A DNA stretch of 59,554 bases from Eubacteriales Family XIII. Incertae Sedis bacterium (GCA_031256875.1 JAIRPQ010000004.1:1-59554), one strand, 5' to 3'. Numbered from the stretch's first letter, positions 15,354 through 24,279 are shown. Notes: generated by a model not told the origin, from the letters alone. A program made the numbers and translations.

Positions 15354-16121
15354 ATGAAGATTGCTGTAACGGGTAAAGGCGGAGTAGGCAAGACCACACT
15401 GGCGGCATCGCTGGCGCGTCTCTACGCGTGGGACGAAAAGCGCGTGCTGGCTGTCGACGCCGACCCCGACGCGAACCTCGGGCTGGCGCTGGGATTCACG
15501 GAGGAGGAGGTGGCAAGGATCACGCCGATAGCCGAGATGTCCGACCTCATCGCCGAGCGCACCGGATCGGACAAGGAGAACTACGGCAAATTCTTCAAGA
15601 TAAACCCGCGCGTGGACGATATCCCGGGCAGGTTCGCGGTGGACAAGAACGGCGTGAAGCTGCTCGTCATGGGCACGGTGGACACCGGCGGCGGCGGCTG
15701 CGTATGCCCCGAGCACGTGATGCTGAAAAGGGTTATCTCACATCTCGTGCTGAACTCTGACGATGTGGTGATAATGGACATGGAAGCGGGTATAGAGCAT
15801 CTCGGCCGCGGCACGGCGGGGATGGTGGACAGGTTTATCGTGGTTGTAGAGCCGGGGGCGCGCAGCTTGCAGACGTATGAGAGAATAAAATCTCTGGCTG
15901 CGGACCTCGGGGTGAAGCAGGTGAGCGTCGTTGCCAACAAGATAATGAACGACGCGGACAGGGACTTTATTTCCGCGAGAGTCCCGCAGGACGACCTGCT
16001 CGGATTCATCGGATTCAGGACAGGAGTAATGGAAGCGGACAAGGCAGGAGAAGCGCCGCTTGCGAACGACGAAGCATTCGCGGAGGAAGTTATCGCCATA
16101 AAGGAGCGGATACAGTTATGA
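15354..16121 (+). CDS. acsF: CooC/AcsF-type nickel-insertion ATPase, second copy
   Basis: A 255-residue P-loop ATPase: KGGVGKTT at residues 7-14, VLAVDADPDANLGLALG, the nickel-binding CxC motif in GGGGCVCPEHVML, and VIMDMEAGIEHLGRGTA. This form is typical of CODH/ACS operons, where AcsF/CooC promotes nickel incorporation into the acetyl-CoA synthase A-cluster or the CODH C-cluster. Its stop overlaps the acsB start (ATGA), which supports a role in ACS maturation. Confidence 0.9.
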   Translation: MKIAVTGKGGVGKTTLAASLARLYAWDEKRVLAVDADPDANLGLALGFTEEEVARITPIAEMSDLIAERTGSDKENYGKFFKINPRVDDIPGRFAVDKNGVKLLVMGTVDTGGGGCVCPEHVMLKRVISHLVLNSDDVVIMDMEAGIEHLGRGTAGMVDRFIVVVEPGARSLQTYERIKSLAADLGVKQVSVVANKIMNDADRDFISARVPQDDLLGFIGFRTGVMEADKAGEAPLANDEAFAEEVIAIKERIQL

Positions 16122-18247
16122 AGAAACTATTTAACAGGGTGTTTGACGGCGCGGACGAAATGTACGCGCTTGCGGAAAAATCCATAGCGGAAGCGCTGGA
16201 CGAGCTTGGGCCGGACGCGCCGCTCGCCATGCCGAACACGGCCTACTACCTTGCGAATTACCTTTCGTATACGAAGCGCCAGGTAACGACCATCGGCGGG
16301 CTGAAAGAGGCTTTCGAGGAAGCCAAGTCGTGGAACATACATGAGGACAATACGAGCGCCGTATTCAAGACGGGGTTCGGCGTGTTCATGGCGGCGGAAG
16401 CCATCGAAGCTTGCAAATACGCCAAGAGCCCCGACCCGTACGAAGGCAATTACCACGGCCACCTTTCCGACGCGGAAGTGCGCGAACTGGGCGTGCCGCT
16501 CGTCACGAACGACATCCCGGGGTTCGTCGTGATATACGGCAAGGCGCCCTCTGACGAGGAAGCGGTCGATATCATCAAGGGCTACCAGACGCGCGGCATC
16601 TTCGTGTTCCTGCTCGGTGAAATAATAGAGCAGGCCAGGCGGCGCGAACTGAACATGGGGTTCCCCGTGCGCGTCGTCGCGGTGGGGCCGGACATCTGGC
16701 AGGTGGCACATATCATCTCGTTCGTGAACAGGGCGGCCATGATATTCGGCGCCGTGCAGCCGGGCGACAGATGGGATCTCGACGAGTACACCTTCTGGCG
16801 CATCCACGCTTTCGTGAACGTATACGAGCCGGTCAGCGACCTTGTGGTTTCATGCGGCGCGGGCGCGATCGCGATGGGATTCCCCGTCATCACGGACGAC
16901 GAGAACGACATGTGGCCCGTGCCTAAGACACTTCTGATTCAGAAGGACACCACGAACTTCATCGAAACCTCGCTCGAAGCCAGGGACATCAAGCTGAAAA
17001 TCACGAACGTCGATATCCCCGTCGCGTTCGCGAGCGCCTTCGAGGGCGAAATCGTCCGCAAGCCCGACACGCGCGTGGACTACGACGGCCCGAGGTTCGA
17101 CTCGTTCGAGCTGGTGCGGACGCTCGAAGCGCACGAGATAGAGGATCATAAGATAGAAGTATTCGGCCCCGACATCGACGAATTGCCGGCCGGCGAAAAG
17201 CTCGGCATCGGCCTTCTCGCGGAGGTGGCGGGCAAGAATATGCAGAAGGACTTCGAGCCTGTGTTCGAACGAAACTTCCATTATTTCGTGAACTGCGCGG
17301 AGGGCGTGATGCACACCGGCCAGCGCGACATCATACGCATACGCATCAGCAACGCAGCCTTCGACGCGGGATTCCGCCTGAAGCATCTGGGCGAAATACT
17401 GTACGCGAAAATCATGAGCGAATACGACACGGTCGTGGACAAATGCCAGGTGAAGATATACACGAAGCCCGACGATCTGAAGCGGCTGCGCGCGGAAGCG
17501 AACGCGGTATACGACGAGCGCGACGCGCGCCTAAAGACGCTGACGGACGAGAGCGTAGACGTGTTCTACAATTGCATCCTCTGCCAGTCGTTCTCGCCGT
17601 CCCACGTATGCATCGTGACCCCCGAAAGGCTCGGGCTATGCGGCGCGGTCTCGTGGCTGGACGCGAAGGCGACGAACCAGCTGAACCCGCAGGGGCCATG
17701 CCAGGTGGTCACGAGGGAGCGCGTCATAGACCCCGAGATTGGCATCTGGGAGGACGTGAACGAAAACGTGCTGGCTTCGTCGCACGGAAACCTCGAAAGC
17801 GTTTCGCTCTACTCCATAATGGTAGACCCGATGACGAGCTGCGGCTGCTTCGAGTGCATCTGCGGCATCGAACCTCTTTCGAACGGGGTAGTCATAGTCA
17901 ACCGCGAGCATATCGGCATCACGCCGCTGGGCATGACCTTCCCCGAGATGGCGTCCATGACGGGCGGCGGAGTGCAGACGCCGGGCTTCATGGGCCACGG
18001 CAAGCATTTCATCGCGTCGAAAAAATTCATGAAGGCCGAGGGCGGTTCGGCGCGCATCGTCTGGATGCCGAAGGCGCTCAAGGAGCTGGTCGCGAGCAAG
18101 CTCAACGCCACGGCGAAGGAGCTCTACGACATTGATGGGTTCACCGACATGATCGGCGACGAGACCATCGCGGAAGACCCCGAAGTCCTCATGGAATTTC
18201 TCGCTGAGAAGGGGCATCCCGCACTCGAAATGGAGCCAATGTTCTAG
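16118..18247 (+). CDS. acsB: Acetyl-CoA synthase catalytic subunit (CODH/ACS beta)
   Basis: A 709-residue acetyl-CoA synthase that assembles acetyl-CoA from CO, a methyl group on the corrinoid Fe-S protein, and CoA at the Ni-Ni-[4Fe4S] A-cluster. The cluster ligands are Cys486, Cys489, Cys498 and Cys508 (NCILCQSF, SHVCIV, GLCGAVSW), and the distal-nickel ligands are Cys575 and Cys577 (SCGCFEC). Every one is offset by exactly 20 from the numbers I recall for Moorella (506, 509, 518, 528, 595, 597), so the core is intact and only slightly shorter overall. Translation is coupled to the preceding CooC-type gene. A terminator-like hairpin follows. Confidence 0.96.
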   Translation: MKKLFNRVFDGADEMYALAEKSIAEALDELGPDAPLAMPNTAYYLANYLSYTKRQVTTIGGLKEAFEEAKSWNIHEDNTSAVFKTGFGVFMAAEAIEACKYAKSPDPYEGNYHGHLSDAEVRELGVPLVTNDIPGFVVIYGKAPSDEEAVDIIKGYQTRGIFVFLLGEIIEQARRRELNMGFPVRVVAVGPDIWQVAHIISFVNRAAMIFGAVQPGDRWDLDEYTFWRIHAFVNVYEPVSDLVVSCGAGAIAMGFPVITDDENDMWPVPKTLLIQKDTTNFIETSLEARDIKLKITNVDIPVAFASAFEGEIVRKPDTRVDYDGPRFDSFELVRTLEAHEIEDHKIEVFGPDIDELPAGEKLGIGLLAEVAGKNMQKDFEPVFERNFHYFVNCAEGVMHTGQRDIIRIRISNAAFDAGFRLKHLGEILYAKIMSEYDTVVDKCQVKIYTKPDDLKRLRAEANAVYDERDARLKTLTDESVDVFYNCILCQSFSPSHVCIVTPERLGLCGAVSWLDAKATNQLNPQGPCQVVTRERVIDPEIGIWEDVNENVLASSHGNLESVSLYSIMVDPMTSCGCFECICGIEPLSNGVVIVNREHIGITPLGMTFPEMASMTGGGVQTPGFMGHGKHFIASKKFMKAEGGSARIVWMPKALKELVASKLNATAKELYDIDGFTDMIGDETIAEDPEVLMEFLAEKGHPALEMEPMF

Positions 18248-18254
18248 GATAGCG

Positions 18255-18290
18255 GAGACCGGCAGGCACGGCGTGCCAGTCTCTTTATTT
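18255..18290 (+). terminator. Terminator-like hairpin between acsB and acsD
   Basis: GAGACCGGCA (18255-18264) pairs with TGCCAGTCTC (18274-18283) with one mismatch and a nine-base loop, followed by TTTATTT. It may attenuate transcription or stabilise the upstream message, setting different levels for acsB and acsDC. Confidence 0.5.
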
Positions 18291-18348
18291 GATAATTATT
18301 ACTAATTAATAACCAATAATGAGTGGAAGCAATCAAGGAGGAATATCT

Positions 18349-19290
18349 ATGACATTCAAACCCGACCCACAAACATTTGCCAGCAGCATCAAGGAGGTGA
18401 GTTTCGGGCCAGAGGGCGCAGCGGTGACGTTTGGCGGATCAAACGTCCTGCCGTTCTACGCCTTTGACGCGCCGATAGCGCACAAGCCGCTGGTGGGCAT
18501 CGAGATTTCGGACAAAGGGCCGGATCGCGAACTTCCCGCCCTCGCCGCGTTCTACGACGGCGCGAACACCCTGTCCGAAATAGCCGCGCGCGCGTGTACG
18601 GCGCCAGGCGCGGACTTTCTGAGCCTCAAGCTCGAGGGCGCGGACCCGAACGGCGACAACATGCCGTCCGACGAAGCCGCCGCGCTCGCGAAGGAAGTCG
18701 CTGACGCATCGGTTCTCCCGCTCCTCGTGCAGGGCGTGGACAATGTGGATAAGGACGCGGAGCTGCTGCCGAAGGTAGCGGAAGCACTGCAGGGAAAGAA
18801 CGCCATCCTCATGTCCGCCAAGGAAGAAAACTACAAGGGCATCGCGGTCGCCGCGGTCACGGCCTACGGGCAGAAGATAGGCGCGGAGTCGGCGGTGGAC
18901 ATCAACCTCGCGAAGCAGCTGAACGTGCTCATCGCGCAGATGGGCATACAGCAAGGCAACTACGTCATGCATCTCGGCAACTCGGCGGCGGGCTACGGAT
19001 TTGAATATCTGGCGTCCACGATCGAGAGGGTGAAAATCGCGGCGCTCTCGCAGAACGATGACGCCCTGCAGCCGCCGGCTGTTACTCCTGTGGCGGGGGA
19101 CGCATGGTCAGTCAAAGAGTCCCTTGTTTCCGAGGCCGACTTCCCCGAATGGGGACCACGCGAGCAGCGCGGCATCGAGATGGAGATATCAACTGCGGCG
19201 GCCTGTCTCGCATCCGGTTCGGACGCGGTCATACTGCGGCATCCGTCGTCCGTCGAAACTATCGCGAAGCTCATCGCCGAGCTGGTGTAA
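18349..19290 (+). CDS. acsD: Corrinoid iron-sulfur protein small subunit (CODH/ACS delta)
   Basis: A 313-residue TIM-barrel subunit of the corrinoid Fe-S protein, homologous to CdhD/AcsD. It caps the cobamide held with the large subunit AcsC and carries the methyl group between AcsE and AcsB. Family-like segments include PFYAFDAPIAHKPLVGIEIS, VLPLLVQGVDNVDKDAEL, GNYVMHLGNSAAGYGFEY and AACLASGSDAVILRHP. It has no Fe-S motif, as expected. AAGGAGGAATATCT precedes ATG 18349, which was chosen over an in-frame ATG ten codons upstream that lies ahead of this ribosome binding site. Confidence 0.93.
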   Translation: MTFKPDPQTFASSIKEVSFGPEGAAVTFGGSNVLPFYAFDAPIAHKPLVGIEISDKGPDRELPALAAFYDGANTLSEIAARACTAPGADFLSLKLEGADPNGDNMPSDEAAALAKEVADASVLPLLVQGVDNVDKDAELLPKVAEALQGKNAILMSAKEENYKGIAVAAVTAYGQKIGAESAVDINLAKQLNVLIAQMGIQQGNYVMHLGNSAAGYGFEYLASTIERVKIAALSQNDDALQPPAVTPVAGDAWSVKESLVSEADFPEWGPREQRGIEMEISTAAACLASGSDAVILRHPSSVETIAKLIAELV

Positions 19291-19305
19291 TCAGGAGGAA
19301 TACAG

Positions 19306-20637
19306 ATGGCACTCAAAGGAATAGACATTTTTAAGCTCACACCCAAGACGAACTGCAAGGAATGCGGCCAGCCGACATGCATGGCTTTCGGCATGAAGGT
19401 CGCGCAGGGCACGGCGCAGATAGAGCAGTGTCCGCATATGTCGGAAGAAGCCCTGGCGAAGCTCGGCGAAGCCACCGCGCCGCCCATGAAAAGCTTCAAA
19501 ATAGGTCCTGCTGACGCGGAGCTGAGTCTCGGCGGCGAAACCGTGCTGTTCAGGCACGACAAGACCTTCGTCTCTAAGACGCTGTTCGCGGTCAGCGCGG
19601 ACGCGGCCGGAACTGACGCGGCGATCGAAGCGATCAAGAGCGTGGACTACGAGCGCATAGGCGAGCGCATGAGCGTCGAAATCGTCAACCTCGAATACAC
19701 GGGCGACTCCGCCGCGTACACAGAAGCCGCGAAGAAAGCGGCCGCATCGGGCAAGACGGTAATACTCTCGGTCAGCGACGAAGCCGCGGCCAAGGACGCG
19801 CTCTCCGCCATCAAGGATTCGAAGCCCGTCCTGAACGGCGCCAACCCGAGCAACATCGCGGCATTCGCGGCGCTGGCGAAGGAGTTCGGCGTTGCCATAG
19901 GCGTGACGGCTGACGACATCGACACACTGTATGACGCCGTGCAAGCGCTCGAGAAGGAAGGGCTGAAGGACATCATCATCGATGTCGGCGCGGCTTCCGT
20001 AAAGAGCGCGTTCGCAAACGCCGTGCAGATAAGGCGCGCGGCCATCAAGTCGGGAGACCACAGCTTCGGCTACCCGTCCATCGTCAACATCGCGAAGCTC
20101 GCGCCCGGCGACGCGAGCATGCAAACCGCCCTCGCGTCGCTGTTCATACTGAAATACGGCAGCATCGTGATAATGGAAGGTATGAGCTACGCGCAGGCGC
20201 TTCCACTCTTTGGGCTGCGCCAGAACATATTCACCGACCCGCAGAAACCCATGACCGTAGAGACAGGCATCTACCCGCTCAACGGCGCTACCGAGGATTC
20301 CATCTGCGCCGTTACCGTTGACTTCGCCCTGACATACTTCATCGTGTCCGGCGAAATCGAGAGGTCGGGCGTACCCGTGAACCTTATCATACCGGACGCT
20401 GGCGGATACTCCGTGCTGACGGCATGGTCCGCGGGCAAATTCTCGGCGGGCTCCATCGCCGCGTTCATCAAAGAATCGGACATCGAATCCAAGGTCAAGA
20501 ACCGCAATCTGCTCATCCCTGGCAAGGTGGCCGTGCTCAAAGGCGAGCTGGAAGAAAACCTGCCGGGCTGGAAGATAATCGTGTCGCCGGGCGAAGCGAC
20601 ATCACTCGTGAAATTCCTGAAAGAGCTTCAGGCATAA
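19306..20637 (+). CDS. acsC: Corrinoid iron-sulfur protein large subunit (CODH/ACS gamma)
   Basis: A 443-residue subunit with an N-terminal [4Fe4S] domain (Cys17, Cys20, Cys25 and Cys42; TNCKECGQPTCMAFG then EQCPHM). A TIM-barrel and a C-terminal B12-binding region follow, including GDASMQTALASLFILKYGSI, ENLPGWKIIVSPGEAT and nearby glycine-rich segments. It binds the cobamide that receives methyl from methyl-THF and donates it to AcsB. The low-potential cluster reactivates the cobalt. TCAGGAGG lies just before the ATG and 15 bases separate it from acsD, so the pair is co-translated. Confidence 0.94.
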   Translation: MALKGIDIFKLTPKTNCKECGQPTCMAFGMKVAQGTAQIEQCPHMSEEALAKLGEATAPPMKSFKIGPADAELSLGGETVLFRHDKTFVSKTLFAVSADAAGTDAAIEAIKSVDYERIGERMSVEIVNLEYTGDSAAYTEAAKKAAASGKTVILSVSDEAAAKDALSAIKDSKPVLNGANPSNIAAFAALAKEFGVAIGVTADDIDTLYDAVQALEKEGLKDIIIDVGAASVKSAFANAVQIRRAAIKSGDHSFGYPSIVNIAKLAPGDASMQTALASLFILKYGSIVIMEGMSYAQALPLFGLRQNIFTDPQKPMTVETGIYPLNGATEDSICAVTVDFALTYFIVSGEIERSGVPVNLIIPDAGGYSVLTAWSAGKFSAGSIAAFIKESDIESKVKNRNLLIPGKVAVLKGELEENLPGWKIIVSPGEATSLVKFLKELQA

Positions 20638-20659
20638 AACAACTAGGAGGAGCAATCGA

Positions 20660-21445
20660 ATGGACAAATTTATCATTATTGGAGAACGCATCCACTGCAT
20701 CTCGCCGGTCATCAAAGAAGCCCTGGCGAACCGCGACGAAGCCCCGATACTCGAGCGCGCGAAGGCTCAGCTCGATTCGGGTGCCACGTATCTCGACCTC
20801 AACATCGGCCCTGCCGAAAGGGACGGCGAAGAACTCATGCAGTGGGGCGTGAAGCTTTTGCAGGAGAATTTCGACAACGTGCCGCTCGCGCTGGACACGG
20901 CCAACCAGAAAGCCATCGTCGCGGGCATAGAGGTCTACAACAGGTCGAAGGGCAAGCCCATCATCAACTCCGCGGACGCGGGCGACAGGCTCGACAACAT
21001 CAGGCTGGCCGCCGAGAACGACGCCATCGTCATCGCGCTCTGCTCGAAGCAGGGAGTGCCGCGCGACAACGAAGAGCGCATGCAGTATTGCCAGGAGATG
21101 CTCGAATACGGCATGGGCCTCGGACTTGACGAGAGCGACATGTGGTTCGACCCGCTCACCTTGGTCATCAAGGGCATGCAGGAAAAACAGGTCGAGTTTC
21201 TCGAGTTCATCCGCCAGCTTTCCGATATGGGCCTCATGTCGGTGGCGGGGCTTTCGAACGCCTCCAACGGCATGCCGAAGGAAGTGCGCCCCACCGTGGA
21301 CAGCGTGCTGACGGCCATGGCCATCGAATGCGGACTGTCGGCGGCGATACTGAACCCGAACGACAAGCACCTGATGGATGTCGTCAAGACCGCCGAGGTG
21401 ATACTGAACCGCACGCTTTATGCCGATTCGTATCTGGAGCTGTAA
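20660..21445 (+). CDS. acsE: Methyltetrahydrofolate:corrinoid Fe-S protein methyltransferase
   Basis: A 261-residue pterin-binding TIM barrel of AcsE/MeTr length, transferring methyl from 5-methyl-THF to Co(I) of AcsCD. Family motifs: FIIIGERIHCISPVI, LDSGATYLDLNIGPAERDG, VPLALDTANQKAI, KPIINSADAGD, and GLSNASNGMPKEVRPTVDSV near the C-terminal part of the barrel. It sits 22 bases after acsC behind CTAGGAGGAG. This is the classical methyltransferase of the carbonyl branch. A different pterin-dependent methyltransferase is encoded 288 bases further on. Confidence 0.94.
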   Translation: MDKFIIIGERIHCISPVIKEALANRDEAPILERAKAQLDSGATYLDLNIGPAERDGEELMQWGVKLLQENFDNVPLALDTANQKAIVAGIEVYNRSKGKPIINSADAGDRLDNIRLAAENDAIVIALCSKQGVPRDNEERMQYCQEMLEYGMGLGLDESDMWFDPLTLVIKGMQEKQVEFLEFIRQLSDMGLMSVAGLSNASNGMPKEVRPTVDSVLTAMAIECGLSAAILNPNDKHLMDVVKTAEVILNRTLYADSYLEL

Positions 21446-21463
21446 TAAGGTTAGGAGCGCGAA

Positions 21464-21736
21464 ATGCTGACAGGATGTCCGGGAGCGGCGAACCTGAGAG
21501 GGACGCCGACATGGGAAGAAAAAACCTGTCCCCAATGCGGGCGGGTCATAGAGGTTTTCTCGACGGACATGTCTGTCACCTGCGAGTGCGGCTTCGTCGC
21601 GTACAACGACGCGCAGAGCTGCGTTCAGTGGTGCGAATACGCCAAGGAGTGCGTCGGCGAAGAAATGTACGATTATGTGATGCAGAGAATAAATAGCGAA
21701 AAGAATGAACGGATGCAAAAAGGAGAATCAGAATGA
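21464..21736 (+). CDS. Small cysteine-rich zinc-ribbon protein in the CODH/ACS operon
   Basis: A 90-residue protein with eight Cys. Cys22 and Cys25 (TCPQCG) pair with Cys40 and Cys42 (TCECGF) as a probable zinc ribbon. Cys53, Cys57 and Cys63 (SCVQWCEYAKEC) form a second possible metal site, and Cys5 is near the N-terminus. I do not know an assigned function. Its position, between acsE (18 bases) and an MtgA-like gene (4-base overlap), implies a job with the methyl-transfer proteins, perhaps as an assembly or redox factor. AGGAG lies seven bases ahead of the ATG. Confidence 0.75.
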   Translation: MLTGCPGAANLRGTPTWEEKTCPQCGRVIEVFSTDMSVTCECGFVAYNDAQSCVQWCEYAKECVGEEMYDYVMQRINSEKNERMQKGESE

Positions 21737-22539
21737 TAATTATTGGAGAAAAGCTCAACGGATTCATTCCGGCCACGCTGAAGGCCATTGAGTCGAAGGA
21801 CGAAGCATACGTCAAGGATCTGGCGGCGAAGCAGTCAAAATACGGCTCGGCCTACATAGACGTCTGCGCCGGAACCGACCCGCAGAACGAGCACGAGACG
21901 CTGGAATGGCTCATGAAGCTCGTGCAGGAAACGACGGATACGCCCGTGTCCATCGACAGCTCGGACGTTTCCACCATCATCGACATGATACCGCACGCGA
22001 AGAAAGCGGGCCTCATCAATTCCGTTTCGGGCGAAGGCGAAAAATGCGACAAGCTCTTTCCCGTCATAGCGGACACGGAGTGGAACGTCGTGGCGCTCAC
22101 CTGCGACGACGAGAACGGCATACCGAACGACCCGAAAATCAAGGCGAAGATAGCTGGCGACATCATCAAGAAGGCCGAGTCATACGGCATCGCGCAGGAA
22201 CGCCTGTATATCGATCCGCTGGTGACGACGCTCGCGACCATGAACGAAGCTTTCGCGAGCTTCGGCGACGCAGTGCGCATCATCAAAGAGGAGTATCCTG
22301 GCGTACACATCACGTCGGGCCTGAGCAATATCAGCTACGGCCTGCCGTACAGACGCAGCATCAACAGGGTGTTCCTGACCCTCGCGATGGCGGCCGGCAT
22401 GGACAGCGCCATCATCGACCCGACGGCCGAGGACATGCGCGCGGCCATCTTCGCGACCGAAGCGCTGCTGGGCCAGGACAACTACTGCATGAACTACCTG
22501 AAAGCCTTCAAGAACGGCGACATCGGCCCCGCGAAATAG
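21733..22539 (+). CDS. Methyltetrahydrofolate:corrinoid-protein methyltransferase, MtgA/MT-II-like
   Basis: A 268-residue pterin-binding TIM barrel related to AcsE but diverged: MIIIGEKLNGFIPATLKAIE, GSAYIDVCAGTDPQNE, TPVSIDSSDVSTI, GLINSVSGEGEK, LYIDPLVTTLAT and SGLSNISYGLPYRRSINRVF. This type catalyses methyl exchange between MtaC-like corrinoid proteins and tetrahydrofolate (MtgA, or methyltransferase II of O-demethylases). A likely partner is the corrinoid protein encoded at 6513-7166, which lacks its own MtgA. The gene is the last of the CODH/ACS operon and overlaps the zinc-ribbon gene (ATGA). Confidence 0.85.
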   Translation: MIIIGEKLNGFIPATLKAIESKDEAYVKDLAAKQSKYGSAYIDVCAGTDPQNEHETLEWLMKLVQETTDTPVSIDSSDVSTIIDMIPHAKKAGLINSVSGEGEKCDKLFPVIADTEWNVVALTCDDENGIPNDPKIKAKIAGDIIKKAESYGIAQERLYIDPLVTTLATMNEAFASFGDAVRIIKEEYPGVHITSGLSNISYGLPYRRSINRVFLTLAMAAGMDSAIIDPTAEDMRAAIFATEALLGQDNYCMNYLKAFKNGDIGPAK

Positions 22540-22595
22540 GCGGATATTGCGGAAAGATATCGTAGAAGAAATAACCGATAATCTATAATTGAAAC

Positions 22596-22636
22596 GAAGC
22601 GTTCTCGCATACGTACTGCGGGAACGCTTTTGCTTT
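22596..22636. terminator. Terminator of the CODH/ACS operon
   Basis: AAGCGTTCTCGCA (22597-22609) pairs with TGCGGGAACGCTT (22617-22629) with one G-U pair and a seven-base loop, followed by TTTTGCTTT. It lies between the CODH/ACS operon and the convergent MATE gene. Confidence 0.85.
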
Positions 22637-22683
22637 GGCGTGGCGTGGTATCATCGATGTGGCTTGGACTGATATGTAGTCTC

Positions 22684-24018
22684 CTACTCGATCAAATTCT
22701 TGAACAGCGTTACGCCGAGAATAACACTTATGACCGTCGTAATGTTGTCGGAAACAGGTTGCACGAAGATATAGCCGTTAAACCCGAATGCGTGGTTCAG
22801 AATAATGAGCAAAGGGATGAACGCAATGCACTGGCGACCGAGCGTGACAATGAGCGCACGGATTGGTTTGCCGAGTGCTTGAAACACGCTCATCATCGTC
22901 ACTTGTATGCCAAGGAACGGCATACCGGTGATGAACGCCAGAAGCATTGTTTCTCCGGCGTTTACCGTCGCGTCGTCATCGATGAAAAAGCGTACGAGAA
23001 AGCCCCCCGAAAAATAAAAGATTATCGTAAAGGCGACGGAGATGCAGCTCGCGTAGATTAGTGCGAGTTTCAGCCCACGTCTCAGGCGTGTATAGTTTTT
23101 TGCACCATAGTTATATCCCGCAAAGGGCTGGAATCCCATCGCCAATCCCATGACGAGCATGAATGCAAGACCGCAGATACGCATATTGACGCCTGCTGCC
23201 GCGACGACATGATCACCGTATCCGGCTGCATAGATATTGTTTAACGCGCCGCAGAAGCTCATCACTATGTGCGTGAGTCCGGCGGGAATGCCAATTTTCA
23301 ATATTTCTCCCATCATCACGCGGTTGGGTTTCATGTCGCGCAGATGTATGGACAGGAGTGATTTTTTTGATATAAAAAAGCGCGTGTAATAGATACAGCT
23401 TATGGCAGCCCCGATGATAGTAGCCCAGCCCGCACCCTTGACGCCCCAGTCGAAATACAGGATGAAGATTGGATCGAGAACGATATTGACGCAGAGTCCA
23501 ATGACCATACCGATCATGGACTTTGTAGCCGCACCTTCGCTGCGCACGAGACCTTGCATTGAGATATTCAGAATCATGATGTTTGAAAAGATGCATATGA
23601 TGGTGAAATATTCGTCAGCCGGAACAAAAGTGTCCTCGCTCGTGCCGATCAGATTCAGAAGCGGGTTCTTGAAGATGAACATGATGACCGTCATCAAAGT
23701 TCCGATAATGAGCGTGGTATATACCGTGACTGAATTTGCGCGACGCGCCTCATCGGTATTCTTTTCACCGAGTTTTCGTGAGATGTAACTGGCGGAGCCA
23801 ACTGCAAAGAGACTACCGATGCCTTGAGTGACGAAAAAGAGAGGCATCGCAATCGATATCCCCGCGACGAGGTCGGGATCACCGATCATCCCTATGAAGA
23901 AGGTATCTGTCAAATTATAAACGCTTTGCACAACCATGCCGAGCATCGTTGGCAACGCTAATTTTATAATAGCCCGTGAAACGGGCATGTTTTCCATAAT
24001 GTCTATTGTGCTATTCAT
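22684..24018 (-). CDS. MATE-family multidrug/Na+ exporter
   Basis: A 444-residue polytopic membrane protein with the twelve-helix, two-repeat MATE pattern: LALPTMLGMVVQSVYNLTDTF in the first helix, GIGSLFAVGSASYISRKLGE, the equivalent second-half segment GLAMGFQPFAGYNYGAKNY, and YVQ-like PVSDNITTVI near the end. MATE pumps export cationic drugs or metabolites in exchange for Na+ or H+. It is transcribed away from the flavoenzyme operon and convergent with CODH/ACS, with codon use like the A+T-richer island. Its substrate cannot be inferred. AGAGGT lies rather far (about 19 bases) upstream of the ATG, so the start could be ATG 23997. Confidence 0.85.
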   Translation of the reverse strand: MNSTIDIMENMPVSRAIIKLALPTMLGMVVQSVYNLTDTFFIGMIGDPDLVAGISIAMPLFFVTQGIGSLFAVGSASYISRKLGEKNTDEARRANSVTVYTTLIIGTLMTVIMFIFKNPLLNLIGTSEDTFVPADEYFTIICIFSNIMILNISMQGLVRSEGAATKSMIGMVIGLCVNIVLDPIFILYFDWGVKGAGWATIIGAAISCIYYTRFFISKKSLLSIHLRDMKPNRVMMGEILKIGIPAGLTHIVMSFCGALNNIYAAGYGDHVVAAAGVNMRICGLAFMLVMGLAMGFQPFAGYNYGAKNYTRLRRGLKLALIYASCISVAFTIIFYFSGGFLVRFFIDDDATVNAGETMLLAFITGMPFLGIQVTMMSVFQALGKPIRALIVTLGRQCIAFIPLLIILNHAFGFNGYIFVQPVSDNITTVISVILGVTLFKNLIE

Positions 24019-24227
24019 TACTTGATTGTTTATTGTACCTCTTTAATTAGATACTATATCGCCGGCGTGTAAATACGTCCAATACCAAAGCATTATATCA
24101 GTATTCACAAATCGGTATAGAGTAATTTTTTGATAGAAGCAGGGGCTTTCGCCGCATATGTTCACATGATACAAAACCGACTCGATTTTTGTATTTCTAC
24201 ACATAGTTTTCTTTGGATGCATCTTTC

Positions 24228-24279
24228 TATAATGATGTATGCGTCTAATAGTGTTTCTCAAATCTCTGATTTGGTGAAA
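24228..24279 (+). promoter_or_regulatory. Promoter/operator region of the first flavoenzyme-SnoaL operon
   Basis: The 311-base intergenic region 24019-24329 separates the MATE gene from the flavoenzyme gene. It contains a perfect TATAAT at 24228-24233 without a good -35. Just downstream is the inverted repeat CAAATC-TCT-GATTTG (24259-24273), flanked by TTTC and GAAA. The palindrome would lie at or just after the transcription start and could be the binding site of the PucR/CdaR-like regulator encoded at 34263. Nothing else is recognisable in the interval. Confidence 0.45.

Noticed and set aside
22684..24018. MATE exporter as part of the flavoenzyme pathway
   Set aside because: It is divergent from the operon, carries no shared regulatory site I could identify, and MATE genes are common accessory genes. 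Only its base composition links it.
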